A stretch of 64,000 nt of DNA from Avena insularis (GCA_023614405.1 CM042689.1:276093533-276157532); one strand, 5' to 3'; shown: positions 11,924 through 24,375, counted from the stretch's first letter. Translations and numbers: made by a program. The notes: generated from the letters alone by a model not told the origin.

Positions 11924-14900
11924 TTACATAGTGATAAATCTAACACCCATCGAGTTCTGGTGTTGATCATGTTTTTCTCTAGGGAGAGTTTTATTCAATG
12001 GATCTGCTACATTGAGATCCGTATGTACTTTACAAATCTTTATATCTTTATCATTGACATGCTCGCGGATGGAGTGAAACCGGCGCTTAATATGCTTGGA
12101 ATGCTTGTGAGACCTTGGCTCTTTGGCATTGGCAATGGCACCATTGTTGTCACAATAGATCACCATTGGGTCCAACGCATTTGCAATCACTCCTAGTTCG
12201 GATATGAACTCCTTCATCCAAACTGCTTCCTGAGCCGCTTCTGAAGCAGCAACATATTCGGCCTCCGTTGTTGATCCCACCACCACAGGTTGTTTGGAAC
12301 TCCTCCAACTAACCGCTCCGCCATTCATGACAAATACGTATCCGGATTGAGACTTAGAGTCATCCAGATCAGTGTCAAACCTAGCGTCAACATAACACTT
12401 AGCGACGAGCTCTTCTTCACCTCCGTATACAAGAAACATATCCTTAGTTCTTCATAAGTACTTAAGGATATTCTTGACCGCTATCCAGTGTTCCGAACCT
12501 GGATCCGATTGGTACCTACTAGTCAAACTAATAGCATGTGCCACATCCGGTCTTGTACATAGCATGGCGTACATTATATAGCCTATGGATGAAGCATAGG
12601 GGACTTTGTCCATTATCTCTCTTTCTTCCGCCAAAGCCGGACTTTGAGTCTTACTCAATGTCTTGCCTTGCAACATAGGTAAGAACCCCTTCTTACTTCC
12701 ATCCATTTTAAACTTCTTTAAAATCTTATCAAGGTATGTACTTTGCGATAGCCCTATTAGGCGTCTAGATCTATCTCTATAGATCTTTATGCCTAATATG
12801 TATGACGCTTCACCTAGGTCCTTCATTGAAAATTTGCTGTTTAGATAACTTTTAACCTTAAAAGATCTATATCATTTCCGATCAATAATATGTCATCCAC
12901 ATATAATATCAGAAATGCCACATTGCTCCCACTCACTTTCTTGTAAATACAAGCTTCTCCATAAGTTTGGACAAATCCAAACTCTTTGATCACCTCATCA
13001 AAGCGGAGATTCCAACTTCGTGATGCTTGCTTCAATCCATAGATGGATCGCTAAAGATGGCACACCTTGTTAGCATCCTTAGGATCGACAAAACCCTTTG
13101 GTTGTATCATATACAACTCTTCTTCAATATTACCATTGAGAAACGCGGTTTTGACATCCATCTGCCATATCTCATAATCGAAATATGCAGAAATTGCTAA
13201 CATAATCCTAACTGACTTTAGCATCTCTACGGGAGAGAATGTCTCATCGTAGTCAACTCCTTGAATTTGTCGAAACCCCTTTGCGACAAGTCAAGCTTTA
13301 TAGAGAGTCGCATTACCATCAGCATTAGTTTTCCTTTTGAAAATCCATTTATTCTCCACGGCCTTTCGGTCGTGAGGTAATTCCACCAAGTTCCAAACTT
13401 GATTTTCATACGTGGATTCCATCTCGGATTTCATGGCTTCTAACCATTTGTTGGAATCCGGGCTCATCATCGCTTCTTCATACGTCGCAGGGTCATCATT
13501 TTCATCAACCATGAAATTCATGACAAGATTTCCGTACAGCTCGGGAGCTGCACGCGTCCTGCTAGACCTGCGAGGTTTGGTAGTACTCTCTTTTGGAGTT
13601 TCATGATCATTATCATTAGTTCCTTCTTCAACAGGTGAAGCCAACTCCGGAACAACTTCCGGCGCTACGCTACTCGCCATACTTTGAAGAGAAGGTTCAA
13701 TAAACTCTTCGAGTTCTACCTTCCGACTAATCACACCTTTCGCGAGAAACTCTTTCTCTAGAAAGGATCCATTCTTGGCAACAAAAACCTTGCCCTTGGA
13801 TCTGTGATAGAAGGAATACCCAATAGTTTCCTTAGGGTATCCTATGAAGACGCATTTTTCCGCTTTGGGTTCGAGTTTATCCGGTTGAAGTTTCTTCACA
13901 TAAACATCGCATCCCCAAACTTTAAGAAATGACAGCTTAGGTTTGTTTCCAAACCATAATTCATACGGTGTCTTTTCAACGGATTTAGATGGTGCCCGAT
14001 TTAAAGTGAATGCAACAGTTTCTAGTGCATAACCCCAAAATGAAAACGGCAAGTCCGTCAGAGAAATCATAGATCGGACCATATCTAATAAAGTACGATT
14101 ACGACGTTCCGACACACCATTTCGCTGTGGTGTTCTGGCAGGTGTGAGTTGTGAAACAATTCCACACTCTTTCATGTGAGTGCTAAACTCGTAACTTAGA
14201 TACTCACCTCCACGGTCGGACCGTAGAAATTTGATCTTCCTATTACGATGATTTTCCACTTCATTCTGAAATTCCTTTAACTTTTCAAAGGTTTAAGACT
14301 TGTGTTTCATCAAGTAGATATAACCATATCTACTCAAATCATCCGTGAAAGTAACAAAATAACGATATCCACCTCGCGCCGACACACTCATTGGACCACA
14401 TACATCAGAATGTATGATTTCCAATAAATCTGTCGCCCGTTCCATTGAACCGGAAAATGGCGTTCTAGTCATCTTGCCCATAAGGCATGGCTCACATGTA
14501 TCAAATGATTCAAAATCAAGTGATTCCAAAAGTCCATCTGAATGGAGCTTCTTCATGCGTTTAACGCCAATATGACCTAGACGGCAGTGCCACATATATG
14601 CGGATATATCATCATTAAGTTTAATCCTTTTAGCATCAACATTATGAATATGTGTAATATTATCATTGAGATCTAATAGAAATAAACCATTCATCATCAG
14701 TTCATGACCATAAAAGATTTCATTCATATAAATGGAACAACCATTGTTCTCGGATTTAAATGAATAACCACTTCGCATCAAACACGATCCAAATACAATG
14801 TTCATGCTCAGTGCAGGCACCAGATAACAATTATTCAAGTTTATAACTAATCCCGACGGCCAATGGAGAGGCAGCGTTCCGACGGCAATCACATCAACGC

Positions 14901-15897
14901 TTGATCCATTACCGACACGCATCTTGACCTCACCCCTTGCTAGCGGTCGCTTGTTCCGCAGCCCCTCATTCGAGTTAAAAATAATAGCGACTGAACCGGT
15001 ATCAAATACCCAGGTGCTACTGCGAGCACTAGTCAAGTACACATCAATAACATCTATATCATATATACCTTTGTTTGCCTTGCCGGCCTTCTTGTTTGCC
15101 AAATACTTGGGGCAGTTGCGCTTCCAGTGGCCAGTCCCCTTACAATAGTAGCACTCGGTATCAGACTTAGGTCCAACTCGGGGTTTCTTTTCAGGCACGG
15201 CAACAGGCTTGCCGCCCTTACTACCCTTCCGTTTTCCCTTCTTTTCTTTCTTGAAACCAGTGTTCCTATTGATCATCAACACTTGATGTTCCTTTTTGAT
15301 CTCCACTTCTGCAGTTTTAAGCATTGACAGAAGCTCGGCGAGAGACTTCTTCATGCCTTGCATATTATAGTTCATCACAAAGCTCTTATAGCTAGGTGGT
15401 AGAGACTGTAGAACACGATGGATGCCTAAGTCAATGGGAATCGTTATTCCCAAGGACACAAGCTTATCGGCGTAACACGACATCTTGAGTACATACTCAC
15501 TAACGGAGTTGTGCTCTTCCATCATGCAGCTAAAGAACTTTTCTGAAGCGTTGTAGCTCTCTACAGCAGCATGTGTGTCGAAAATCATTTTCAACTCACC
15601 CATTGTATCAAATGCATTGCCGTTTTTGAAACGCTTTCGAAGTTCTGGCTCTAGCCCATACAATATGCCGCAATGAACTAAGTTGTGGTCCTCCTGACGA
15701 GTCTGATAGACATTCTTCTCCTCATCAGGGGCATCCTCAAAAGGTGGGGGGCCTAGTGGCGCTTCTAGCACGTATTGCTTTTGTGCAGCAGAGAGGAGAA
15801 TCCTCAAATTCATGGCCCATTCGGTAAAGTTGCTACCGTTCGTTGCAAGTTTCTCTTTCTCCATGAACACATTGAAATTAAAAGCAGGTGGTGCCAT
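11924..15897 (-). pseudogene. Element H gag-pol polyprotein (Ty1/copia), broken
   Basis: One long frame runs from ATG at 15897. Residues 1-230 are gag, followed by a CCHC zinc knuckle (C249, C252, H257, C262) and protease (FDTGS, D299). The integrase HHCC finger has H437, H442, C468 and C471, and its first Asp is D498 (HSDVCGP). The frame meets an in-frame stop at 14293. It continues in phase at 14259-13291 with the integrase Asp (RSDRGGEY) and Glu (SERRNR). RT follows with YVDDILL (13035-12841, then 12826-12452). Last is RNase H (12439-11924) with the motif YCDNNGAIA. Stops at 14293, 13291, about 13052 and 12452 lie where CGA, CAG or GAA codons are expected, mostly C-to-T changes. Additional damage lies near 12830. 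The protein would package, cleave, copy and integrate the element, but this copy is inactive. Confidence 0.92.
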
Positions 15898-16938
15898 CTA
15901 CAACAGAATTTGTAAAGTTTAGACTAAGTGTATGATAGATTGAGTTCAACTAATCCATATTACGAATTAACTCCCACTCAAAAACGACATCCCTCGTGCC
16001 TTTTTGGTGATTACATGAACCAAATCCACTAAACCAAGTCCGATCATCACATAAGTCGGTATAGCTTCAAAGGCGAGCATCAAATGGGCATCATATCTAC
16101 TATATGACTCATGCTTAACCTTTCGATCCATATTCCAAGGCCATGTCTGTACATGCTAGGCTCGCCAAGTTAGAACCTTAGTATTCGCGTGTGTAACTGT
16201 TTTACACCTGAAATATGGTCGTGGATCCAAGAACACCCGATCATCACGTGATGTCTTGGATCGACGAAAACATAATCGGTGCATACTAAAGGAAGAACAC
16301 ATTCTTATCTTGATATTTAAATGAGGGATCATCTTATTATGCTAACAAAGCGCTAAACAAGCAATATAAGATGCTATCAAACATCACAGTTTATTAGTGA
16401 AATGATATGGTTTCCGCATATGATCTCTATCATGTGCATCATGGTATGATCACTATCATACCTATATCTGTAAGTCCAAGGTCTATGGAGATTACACGTT
16501 ATGTATGTTGTAAGAGTATCATCTCATACTTCTACGTACAACATCACCATATCATAACACTAGCCCAGCAACAATCTAAACTAGACGCCTCTAATTTATC
16601 CATTGTAAGTTTTACATGGCTTAGGGCTTTCGAGATAGAACCGTTCTTACCTACAAACATGAACCACAACAAGGATAACCAAATTGTTGACAACCCGTTG
16701 CAAAATAGATATTGACTATAGTAGGAGAGATAGACACCCGCTAGCCACTTATGCAAACTAGTTGCATGTCAAGCGTGGAACAGGTCTCATGTGCGAGGAC
16801 ATGTAAAGTTTGTCCGGGCCGCTTCATCCCACTATGCCACCAATATCCAAAATTACAACTAAGGAGCAACAACATGATCATCATTGCCCACATACTCATA
16901 TGTGTACTACCCGTGTAAAGCATTTACGCATAGATCCG
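15898..16938 (-). other. Element H 5' leader, non-coding
   Basis: About 1 kb between the primer binding site and the gag start. No ORF with recognisable content. This is the usual untranslated leader of a long copia element. Confidence 0.75.
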
Positions 16939-16950
16939 GCTCTGATACCA
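16939..16950 (-). other. Primer binding site of H (initiator tRNA-Met)
   Basis: TGGTATCAGAGC on the minus strand lies one base inside the 5' LTR. It is complementary to the 3' end of plant initiator tRNA-Met, the usual primer for copia elements. Confidence 0.92.
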
Positions 16951-16951
16951 C

Positions 16952-18604
16952 TATAGGGTTCGCAACATAGAAAACAAAAAATTTCCTACGATGTGAACTA
17001 TGTACCAAGATCTATCTATTAGATACAAACAACGGGCGGATGTATATCCATAGAGAACATACCCTTGAAAACCAAAAAAGCTTAACGAGTTCAACTCGTG
17101 GTTGATGTAGACGATCTCTTGCCGATCTCAAGATCGAGAGGAAGTCCTAGCTCCGCAAATCAGCAGCGCATCCGTGCTCGCACACACGTTCGAGGCACCG
17201 AGCAACCTCCGCCTCCTCTCTCCAGCGATGCAGCAAAGCACAAATCTTTCTTGCCGAATATCCACCGGGAACATGTATCTCGCTAGTCCGAGACCATGGG
17301 GGATAAATTCTAAAGGGGGAGAGAGATCCTTCACGAGGAGGTGTGAGTGAGAAGTGAGAGGAGGGGCTCCTTTTATAGGAGGAGGGGGAACCCCAAGGGG
17401 GTGGCCGACGCATGGGGGCTGTCCCCTTGCTCTCCCCTCTTCATGTGGGTGGACACTCCACTCACAAAAATCCATTCATATCCCTCCACTCAAAATCCCA
17501 CTCAAACTTGCCATTAAATTTCCACCAAATTTAATGCAAACTCTCATTAAATAAAACTCTTTTATTTTATTCAGAATTTTGTCAATTACTTTAATGACAA
17601 ACATTCACAAATAACCCCTTGCTAGAATTATATTTCACATGCATAACCACTTTATGCAATTTCACCTGAAAACCTGTTTCGGTATCTAGTGAAATAAATT
17701 CCTGCGCTTGTTCATTCTTTCGGCACGAAACTTTTGCTCCAATTGGATGTCGATGTCTCTTAAGTGTGTCACCCTATGGTTCGTGAATAATGCGGACATG
17801 ATCGAGACCCCTCTCGGTTCAATAATCAGAAGCGGGATCTGGAGACCCATACTGACTCCCACACATTCAACGATGACTTTCTTGTGATCGTCGGAACCTT
17901 TTGCGCTAGTATCTTAATCCCTTTGTTTCACGATATATTACATGTCCGAGATTCGATCATCGGTATCTCCATACCTAGTTTCATCTCGTTACTGACATGC
18001 ACTCTTTTCTCGTTCCCGTGATATAACATTCTAGTGATCTAATCACTTGCTTGCAAGCTAATCAATGTGATATCATCGAGAGGGCCCAGAGTATATCTAT
18101 CCGTCATCAGGATGAACAAATTCCACTCTCGATCCATGAGCCTCAACATAACACTTTATTAGTTCTGAATCCATCTTTATAATCACCCTGTTACGGTGTG
18201 ACGTTTGATGTTATCAAGAAACTCTTCCGGTGTTAGTGATTGACATGATCTCATGGTCTAAGGATTAGGATCACTTCGTAAGTTGTTATAGCAATATAAA
18301 CTCAATGACTTTGATCGTAATGCTATACTTTGGATGAATGTTCATCACACCATTACACTAATGTTGTGATCCCGTTATTAACAACATCAAATGTCCATGA
18401 TCAGGAAACCTTGATCATCTTGTTAATCAACGAGCTAGTTTATGAGAGAGGCATAACTAGGAACTTTCTGTTTGTTTATTAAACACACATGTATTAATGT
18501 TTTTGTATTAATACAATTATAGCATGCAAAATAAACATCTATCATATACTTGGAATACACATAATAAACATTTTATTATTGCCTCTCAGGGCATATTCCC
18601 TTCA
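16952..18604 (-). repeat. Element H 5' LTR
   Basis: LTR pair of 10267-11891. Its inner terminus reads TATAGGG where the other copy reads TGTAGGG, so the TG/CA end is mutated. The outer end CTTCA at 18604 abuts the TTCTC duplication. Confidence 0.92.
17371..17377 (-). promoter_or_regulatory. TATA box of H 5' LTR
   Basis: TATAAAA on the minus strand, about 1.2 kb from the outer LTR end and 420 bp from the inner end. Transcription would therefore start in the last quarter of the LTR. The motif is identical in both LTR copies. Confidence 0.5.
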
Positions 18605-18609
18605 TTCTC
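18605..18609. other. Target site duplication of H, right copy (TTCTC)
   Basis: Second copy of TTCTC. LTR B resumes directly after it (CTATGCATGAATGCAATGCAC, the same sequence as 33667-33686 in LTR F). Confidence 0.9.
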
Positions 18610-18681
18610 TATGCATGAATGCAATGCACATATATGTGTTCAGCTTATTTCTAAGTTCTAATGCTGGGATGTTACAATGAT

Positions 18682-18923
18682 CTTCCCACGAACCTCCAAA
18701 ATCTAATGCACAAGCCCTAAGCATGTCTTCTAGTATTTGATTTGTTCTTTCAGTTTGACCCCCTATCTCTGGATGATAAGTTGTGATAAAATCTATCTTT
18801 GAACCAAGTGCTTCATGTAGTTGCTTCCAAAATTCCGAAGTAAACACTGATCTCTATCATTTACGATCTTCTTGGGCACTCCATGCTTACTTACTATATC
18901 CTTAATGTAAACTTCTACTAACT
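18682..18923 (-). pseudogene. Element A: integrase core fragment between B and F
   Basis: Minus-strand reading gives the integrase core: VEVYIKDIVSKHGVPKKIVNDRD (catalytic Asp), FWKQLHEALGSKIDF, TTYHPEIGGQTERTNQ (catalytic Glu) and ACALDFGGSWED. A single-base frameshift lies between the Asp and FWKQ (about 18845). It continues directly into 3586-2910 once insertion B is removed. It is truncated upstream by insertion F at 18924; the remainder of A is not in the window. Confidence 0.85.
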
Positions 18924-20362
18924 TGTGGTGACCCAGCATACCACCGCATGATGTAGTACACTATAGTTGTTGACATAACACCAATGAAACACCGTTCACT
19001 AGTATTACATCCCTCAGAGTGGTACAACAGAAACACAGCAGGTCCAAGACATGACTATAGGTTACAACTCAAATCTTTACACAAGATCTAGAGAACACTC
19101 TAGGTTAAAGAGAGAGAAAGAAACTTCTTACAAATAAGAATCAGAAATAAACAACTCAAAACTATCATACTATTAAGACTAGTATCTTAACTAATGGTCT
19201 GGCATTGCTGCTATTGCAATACTCTACAGAAATAGGTTCTATGTCTAGAGATTATACTCCTATCTAATCAGTAACTTCGTCTTCACTTGAGTTGGTGTAT
19301 ATGTTGACTTTCTTGAGTTCATTGAAGAGCTTTAACTTTTGATGATGATTCCTGGAGCATAACTTGATGTAGACGTCGTTTGTTCTGTCTTTAGAACCTA
19401 GCAAGGTTTAAGAACATACGTTGAGTACGAGCGTACTCAGCAAGTTCACTAGAAAAGGAGTGTTTGATGCACTATATCTACAGCCACAGACCATAGGTCG
19501 TAGGCAATGCAGGTTTTCGTAAACATTTCTTCAAAGGTTTCTTTTATTCTGAAAAGCTATGTCCGTCAGCCTTCACGGGTTTACCAGAACTTTCATGGAG
19601 TTCCTTTCCCGCCGCGTTCGCAGCTCCTTCCCGGAACAGGGAGTAACAAGTTACAGTTCTTACACTCTGTAGAGGTGCGTCACTTTACCCATGAGAGATC
19701 TTAAGCTTTGTTGCACGGCCGGGAGTATTTTCCCATTCAAACTTCCATGGTTTGAGGCCCAACCTAAGATCCAAGCCAATCACTTCCCTCTTCGCGACCT
19801 CATATGTCTACACGATCCTTCAGGGCCGGCTCACCTCTGTTAAGGCCCCTTTCGGGCAGGCTAAAACCCTGATGAGTTCCCGACGACTCTATGACCTGGT
19901 GTTGCCCTGGCAAGTGCCATATTAAATGGTCCATCCACTAAACACCATATATAGATAATCTAGACACCAAAAGTGTGGGGCGTAAGGGTGCCCACCCATA
20001 TGTTGGATCCGCATAAGGAATCACAACGTCACTTTAAGGTCGTCTTGCCTCAATACGAGAGGAAAAGGATACAGCTGACTTCTCCATCCCATTCCAAATC
20101 TCATGGTCAACACGTAATATACGGCGCAAGAATCACTGGCGACATTGGTAGTTAAGTTCTAGGTGATATATTCCTCAGTAGTGGTATTCCAACTACTAGG
20201 TTTAATAGATTAGCTGATCACCCAGGATTAGTAACCAATAGTTCACATTATTGTAAAAAATAGTGTTTTCTGACCCTTTTCAAATGCAGGTGAAGTCAAC
20301 ACTGGATTTGCAAAGTAATTTACAAAAAATAATCAAAGGACATGTGCAAGTGTGAACTTGCC
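18924..20362 (-). repeat. Element F left LTR, first part
   Basis: Matches 3587-4943 (B) and 36345-37783 (F right LTR) along its whole length. It contains the palindrome module in a mutated form, CTCTGTAGAG at 19665-19674. It contains about 100 bp (about 19800-19910) that B lacks. It stops at 20362 where C begins. Confidence 0.85.
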
Positions 20363-21012
20363 TATCAACACCCGGATTTTTAATCCCAGATGCCTGTTAT
20401 GCCATACATCGCAATCCCAGGATTACCATTTTTCCGAGACATAACAGATTTGGATATCATAGTACATCATCCATTACAAACCATACATAAGGTCTTACAC
20501 AAATAAGGATCTCATGATCCAGTTCTTAATACAACTCAAGTAGCGGAATAACGTAATAGTAACGATAGCGTAGGCGAAGCTCCATCTTCAGGGTCACAGG
20601 CAATCTGATGATGGGAGATGATCCTAGTTGTCATAACCTTCCTACGGTCCATCATCCTTGTACTCCTCTTCATAGTCTGGCCACGGGAATAGCCAGGGAC
20701 AAATCCATGAGTACTCTTTAAGTACTCGCAAACTAATACTAACAAGTTAAGGGGGGGGGTAGTAGGATGCTAAGCTCTACGGTTGATTTGCAAAAAGCCA
20801 GATTTACCTATACTAAGTTCAAAAGCAAAGAAAGCTAGTTGAAAATTTTATACCACCTAAGTGGGAATTTGAATTTCATATCACAACTCTGTTGTGGTCA
20901 AGTCAAAGTCTCAATTCATTTCATAAGTCATTTTGAAAACATCTGACGGGGGAACAGTATGGCCACTCCAACTGTCCATAACCGCAGACGCGGCTATTCG
21001 AATAGTTTGACA

Positions 21013-21022
21013 CTCTGCAGAG
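21013..21022. other. LTR palindrome CTCTGCAGAG (C, left copy)
   Basis: Perfect 10-bp palindrome 650 bp from the LTR terminus at 20363. It is preceded by GTCCATAACCGC with a short CCGC/GCGG stem (about 20982-20993) and followed by TGTACACTTT. The same module recurs at 29528-29537 in the other LTR. Confidence 0.65.
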
Positions 21023-23119
21023 ATTGTACACTTTCACCACAACATTCGATACATCCGTCAGGAACAAATCTTGAATTCACCATACTCAGTATGCGGATAA
21101 TCAATCCTAACCATTCAATTACATGCCCTAGTATAGGCACCTCTCCTGTGAGTTTGGCCTCCCAACCATGACCAACTGTCATCTTGGGTACTGCACAGGT
21201 GGACAATCTTCACAAGGTAGCCTCAGCTCAGACCTTGGCCGTGAGGGAACCCATACTAAGGTATATAAATTTTCAGTCAAGCCCTACCCAATTTTTGGGT
21301 ATTGTGGTTGTACGGTAAAATTGGAATGGTATCGCATCCAGACAACCATCAGTTTTATAAAGGGTTAAGGCTCATGCCTCAACATTTTCATCATCAAAAT
21401 CATCTGGTGTTCGGAAACACATGTCACAACATTTCATTAGAATTACTCATCATTCTAAGGTTTTCATAACCATTTTCACCAAGTATTCCCATCTAACGTT
21501 GATCAAGTTTTATGCTTAGCACTAGCATCTACAAGTGGTGGTAACTACTAATGAGGGATGATAAGCAAGTGGAGATTTTCTAAGTTCAATCTCATGCCTT
21601 AGGATGACATCAAGATTATCTACCTTAGGCCAAATGTTATGCTCTTTATGCTACCTTCCAATATCCTTCTAGTATCTACAATTCACTATGTAAACTCTAA
21701 GAGAAAGCTTTGATAAAGAAATAAAGTAGAAATCTTGTAAGTAAAACTAGGATTGGGTTATCAAGTGGGTATGATCACATATGCTTAAGGAATATAGTTG
21801 TCATGGTAACAAGCAAGTGTTAGCTTGCAAGGTTTCAAGTATTGGCTTGCATAGGTCAACTTGGGTAGTAAGGCTTGCCTTGTGCAGAGCAATGGTTGAA
21901 GTTCTCCTCAGCTTCTTCCTCGTAGTATTCTCCTTCCTCCTCGTATCCTTGGTCGGTACTAGCGTCTATAAATAAATACGAGGTACACAATTACTAAACA
22001 ATACTTAACTATTTTCAATCATCACACCAAGGTGCACTATAGATGTTCTAGCATCATCACTTAACATTACAAGATTAAAGCATTTGTCTTGTTTATTTTA
22101 ATTTGAGAAAAGTAATTTCTACTCATTGAAAAACTACTTAAGATTTAATATTCTCCAACTCAAACATGGGATCATGTTGACACATGTCATCCCCACATAT
22201 TTCAGTACATGGGAATGTGATTTAAAGTGTTGTCACAATTTAATAAGGTTTAACCTTTTTATTTTAAATAAATAAAGGGACTAGAAATGCCTATGTGGCA
22301 TTCTTTTATTACTTGAACATTATTTCTGTAAGTAAACCCATATGTTTTTATATATTCTGAAAGGTATGATCAAATGTGATTTTTGAGAGTTAGAATTAAC
22401 TCAAAAGCTCTTATGGTTGAATTTTGAAAAATGTTTGAATATAGAAAAGCTTCTGCCCTGTTAATTTTACCATGGTTGATCTATAACTCCAAAGGGTTTG
22501 AATCCAACGGGCTTGGATTAAGCATTTCAGTACCTTTCTAACAAAATTAGTTTCATACATTTTGGTTCAGTAAGTCGAGCTGGTTTGATTTTTGAATCTA
22601 TGTACAGAACTGTGTTTGAAATTAAATGGAAAATCTAAATTTAAACTGCTGGGTCGCGCGGCAGACGCTAACAGGCCGGCCCAGTGTCACTCCGCAACGC
22701 GGGGCTCGGCTGATAAGGGGGTCCACCAGGCAGTGGCTCATAACGCGCGAAGCGGTACGGGGCGGTGTGGGACATTGTATTAGAGTGGGGATCAACGGCT
22801 GTGGATCGTCGTCGATGACGGACCTATCGCCGGTGAGATCTAACCCTAGCAACTCGATGGGGGTGCATAGGGGGCATACGAGGGCTCCAGCGACAACGGC
22901 GAGGCGGGCAAACGGACGGGTGGTCGATGGCGAGCTCAGGGACGGTCGAGGCAGCTTCGGGGGTGGTCGCAATCAGCGGCGCCCTTCTCCTCCAGAGGTG
23001 GCCTGCTCCGGTACAATTCCGGCGAGCTGCTTCTCCTCCTGATCCGGCTAGAGGTGTGGGACGACCAGTGAGGTGAGGGGAGTGGAGTGGTGTGCTGCAA
23101 ACGGCTGGGGGTGCCCTCC

Positions 23120-23126
23120 TTTTATA
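23120..23126 (-). promoter_or_regulatory. TATA-like box in LTR of C
   Basis: TATAAAAGGAGGG on the minus strand, inside the GC-rich island about 1.25 kb from the LTR 5' end (24375). It resembles the TATAAAAGGAG of element H. If used, the last 2.7 kb of the LTR, including the palindrome, would be in the transcript leader. Confidence 0.4.
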
Positions 23127-24375
23127 GGCTCGATGGCGAGACCGAGAGGATGGGTAGGCGACGGTGGCGACAAGGCTACATGCTACTAGTGGCATGGCTG
23201 AGGGTGGCGATCGACGTGTGGTCTCCTGGCGGTGCTCTAGGATTTTAATGCGGGATTAGGGGCGATGGTAAGCGGTCGGGTGGAGCTGGCGCTCTGAGCG
23301 GCAGAGGCGGCGTGTGGCGTTGGACGGCGAATGGGGGTGTCTGGCGTGCTCCCTGGGTCGTGGCGACATGGTGGGCGCGAGATGCAGTCAAGGGGCGGCT
23401 TGTGCACTCATGCCGGGTGCGGCGCTCTGGCGCGTGCTCGGCATGGCGCGGTGGCACTGGGCGCGGGGATTTCTCGGTGGTCCACGGCTGGGCCTGGCTC
23501 AGGGAGGGGACAATGGGTGGCAGTGAGGTGCTGGCTATCTCCTAGACATGGCGAGAGAGGGGAGGTGGTCTGCTGCGGCGGCGACCAAGTTGGCCGGCGA
23601 GGTGGGGCTCGGCTTGGCATGGCCATGCTGCTAGGAGGTAGGGAATGGGGTAGTTTTGCCCTGGTTTGATCTAGAGGGGACAATGGGAGCAAATGGGGGT
23701 CAAATGGGAGACAAGTTTGGCCAGAACACTATTCAAAATAGTGAATTTGGTTTTCTTTGAATTCTGCCTGCCAAGTGTTTGATGAAATGGCCGCAAGAAA
23801 ATTCTTTTTGAATTTTGAAAAGATTTTTGGTGGGTGTGCTAGGCATAAGCTTGAGACTCTGTGGTTGCTTGGGTTTCGAAAATTGAGCTTGTTTGAGTGG
23901 TTTTTGAAATAGTGGGGTCTTCCCATATGAAATAGATTCAATTTTAAACTGTCATTTAAACTTAGCATTTGAATGTTTTTGGCAGATCACAAAGTGGGCC
24001 TTGGTACCTCATTATGTGTACTAGCAAGGGGTGCAAAGATCCACAGTTGTTTCTGTTAAGTTTTGGGTACTAGGAATATCCAAAGTAGGCATGATAGTTA
24101 ATTTGGCAAAAATGACCATTCACTTCATTTATTTATTTATTTTGAGTTGTTTTTCTTTGGGAAAAGTTTGGGAATGATTTAGATGATGTTTATTTCACCT
24201 AAGAATCATTTTACAAGCAATGAATCACAGAACCATGGCAATACAACTGAACTCCTAATTTAAATGCACATACACATGAATGCTTTCATATTTTGAGATG
24301 GAAAAGTTTTTGTTAACCCTAATTTTAATGATTTTGGATCTTGATTAACTTGGATTAAAGTTTTGGGATGTTACA

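Larger units (their letters stand above)
10267..18604 (-). mobile_element. Element H: full-length Ty1/copia retrotransposon, Angela/BARE-like
   Basis: A complete 8.3-kb element on the minus strand. Its LTRs are 10267-11891 (3') and 16952-18604 (5'), with a tRNA-Met primer site at 16939-16950, gag-pol at 15897-11924 and a perfect TTCTC duplication. On the minus strand the LTR starts TGAAGGGAATATGCCC, close to the typical start of BARE/Angela LTRs. The domain order protease, integrase, RT, RNase H confirms copia. The 5' LTR terminus at 16952 has TA in place of TG. The many in-frame stops show that it is not autonomous. Confidence 0.92.
3587..18676 (-). mobile_element. Element B: very long solo LTR (interrupted by H)
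   Basis: B starts TGCGGTGACCC at 3587, ends GGGATGTTACA at 18676 and is flanked by ATGAT duplications. Removing copia element H (10267-18604 plus its 5-bp duplication) leaves about 6.7 kb of a single LTR with no internal region, primer site or polypurine tract, so it is a solo LTR. It is homologous to both LTRs of element F (18924 onward, 36345 onward, and the end at 30702-33734). The left 1.35 kb contains the conserved palindrome module. 5000-7000 is AT-rich and carries a MITE. 7060-8000 is a GC-rich island. 8100-10266 is AT-rich and parallels 31500-33660. Strand follows the F/A orientation. Small ORFs inside (for example 7172-7907 and 8796-9128) are not supported as genes. Confidence 0.8.
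20363..24375 (-). repeat. Element C 3' LTR (4.0 kb)
   Basis: Starts TATCAACACCC and ends GGGATGTTACA, followed by a polypurine tract. Its first half matches 28871-30701. A GC-rich island (22640-23700) with a TATA-like box (minus strand, 23120-23126) carries many overlapping shadow ORFs. The rest is AT-rich. About 120 bp present here (21556-21680) is absent in the other copy near 30077. Confidence 0.88.

Noticed and set aside
16939..16950. Possible tRNA genes at TGGTATCAGAGC sites
   Set aside because: Only the 12-base primer complement is present beside LTRs; no cloverleaf follows.
3587..18676. B as a complete element with two LTRs
   Set aside because: After removing H there is only one LTR length, no primer site, no polypurine tract, and a target duplication at both ends; solo LTR fits.
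20959..21171. 70-codon ORF repeated at 29474-29686 as a possible conserved small protein
   Set aside because: The two copies are the same position in paired LTRs, so similarity reflects duplication; the ORF is antisense to the element and overlaps the palindrome module.
22622..23692. Cluster of overlapping ORFs in the GC-rich part of LTR C (similar clusters at 7172-7907, 30777-31496, 48253-48836, 57426-57983)
   Set aside because: Both strands and several frames are open at once, there is no conserved domain, and frames are not kept between LTR copies.
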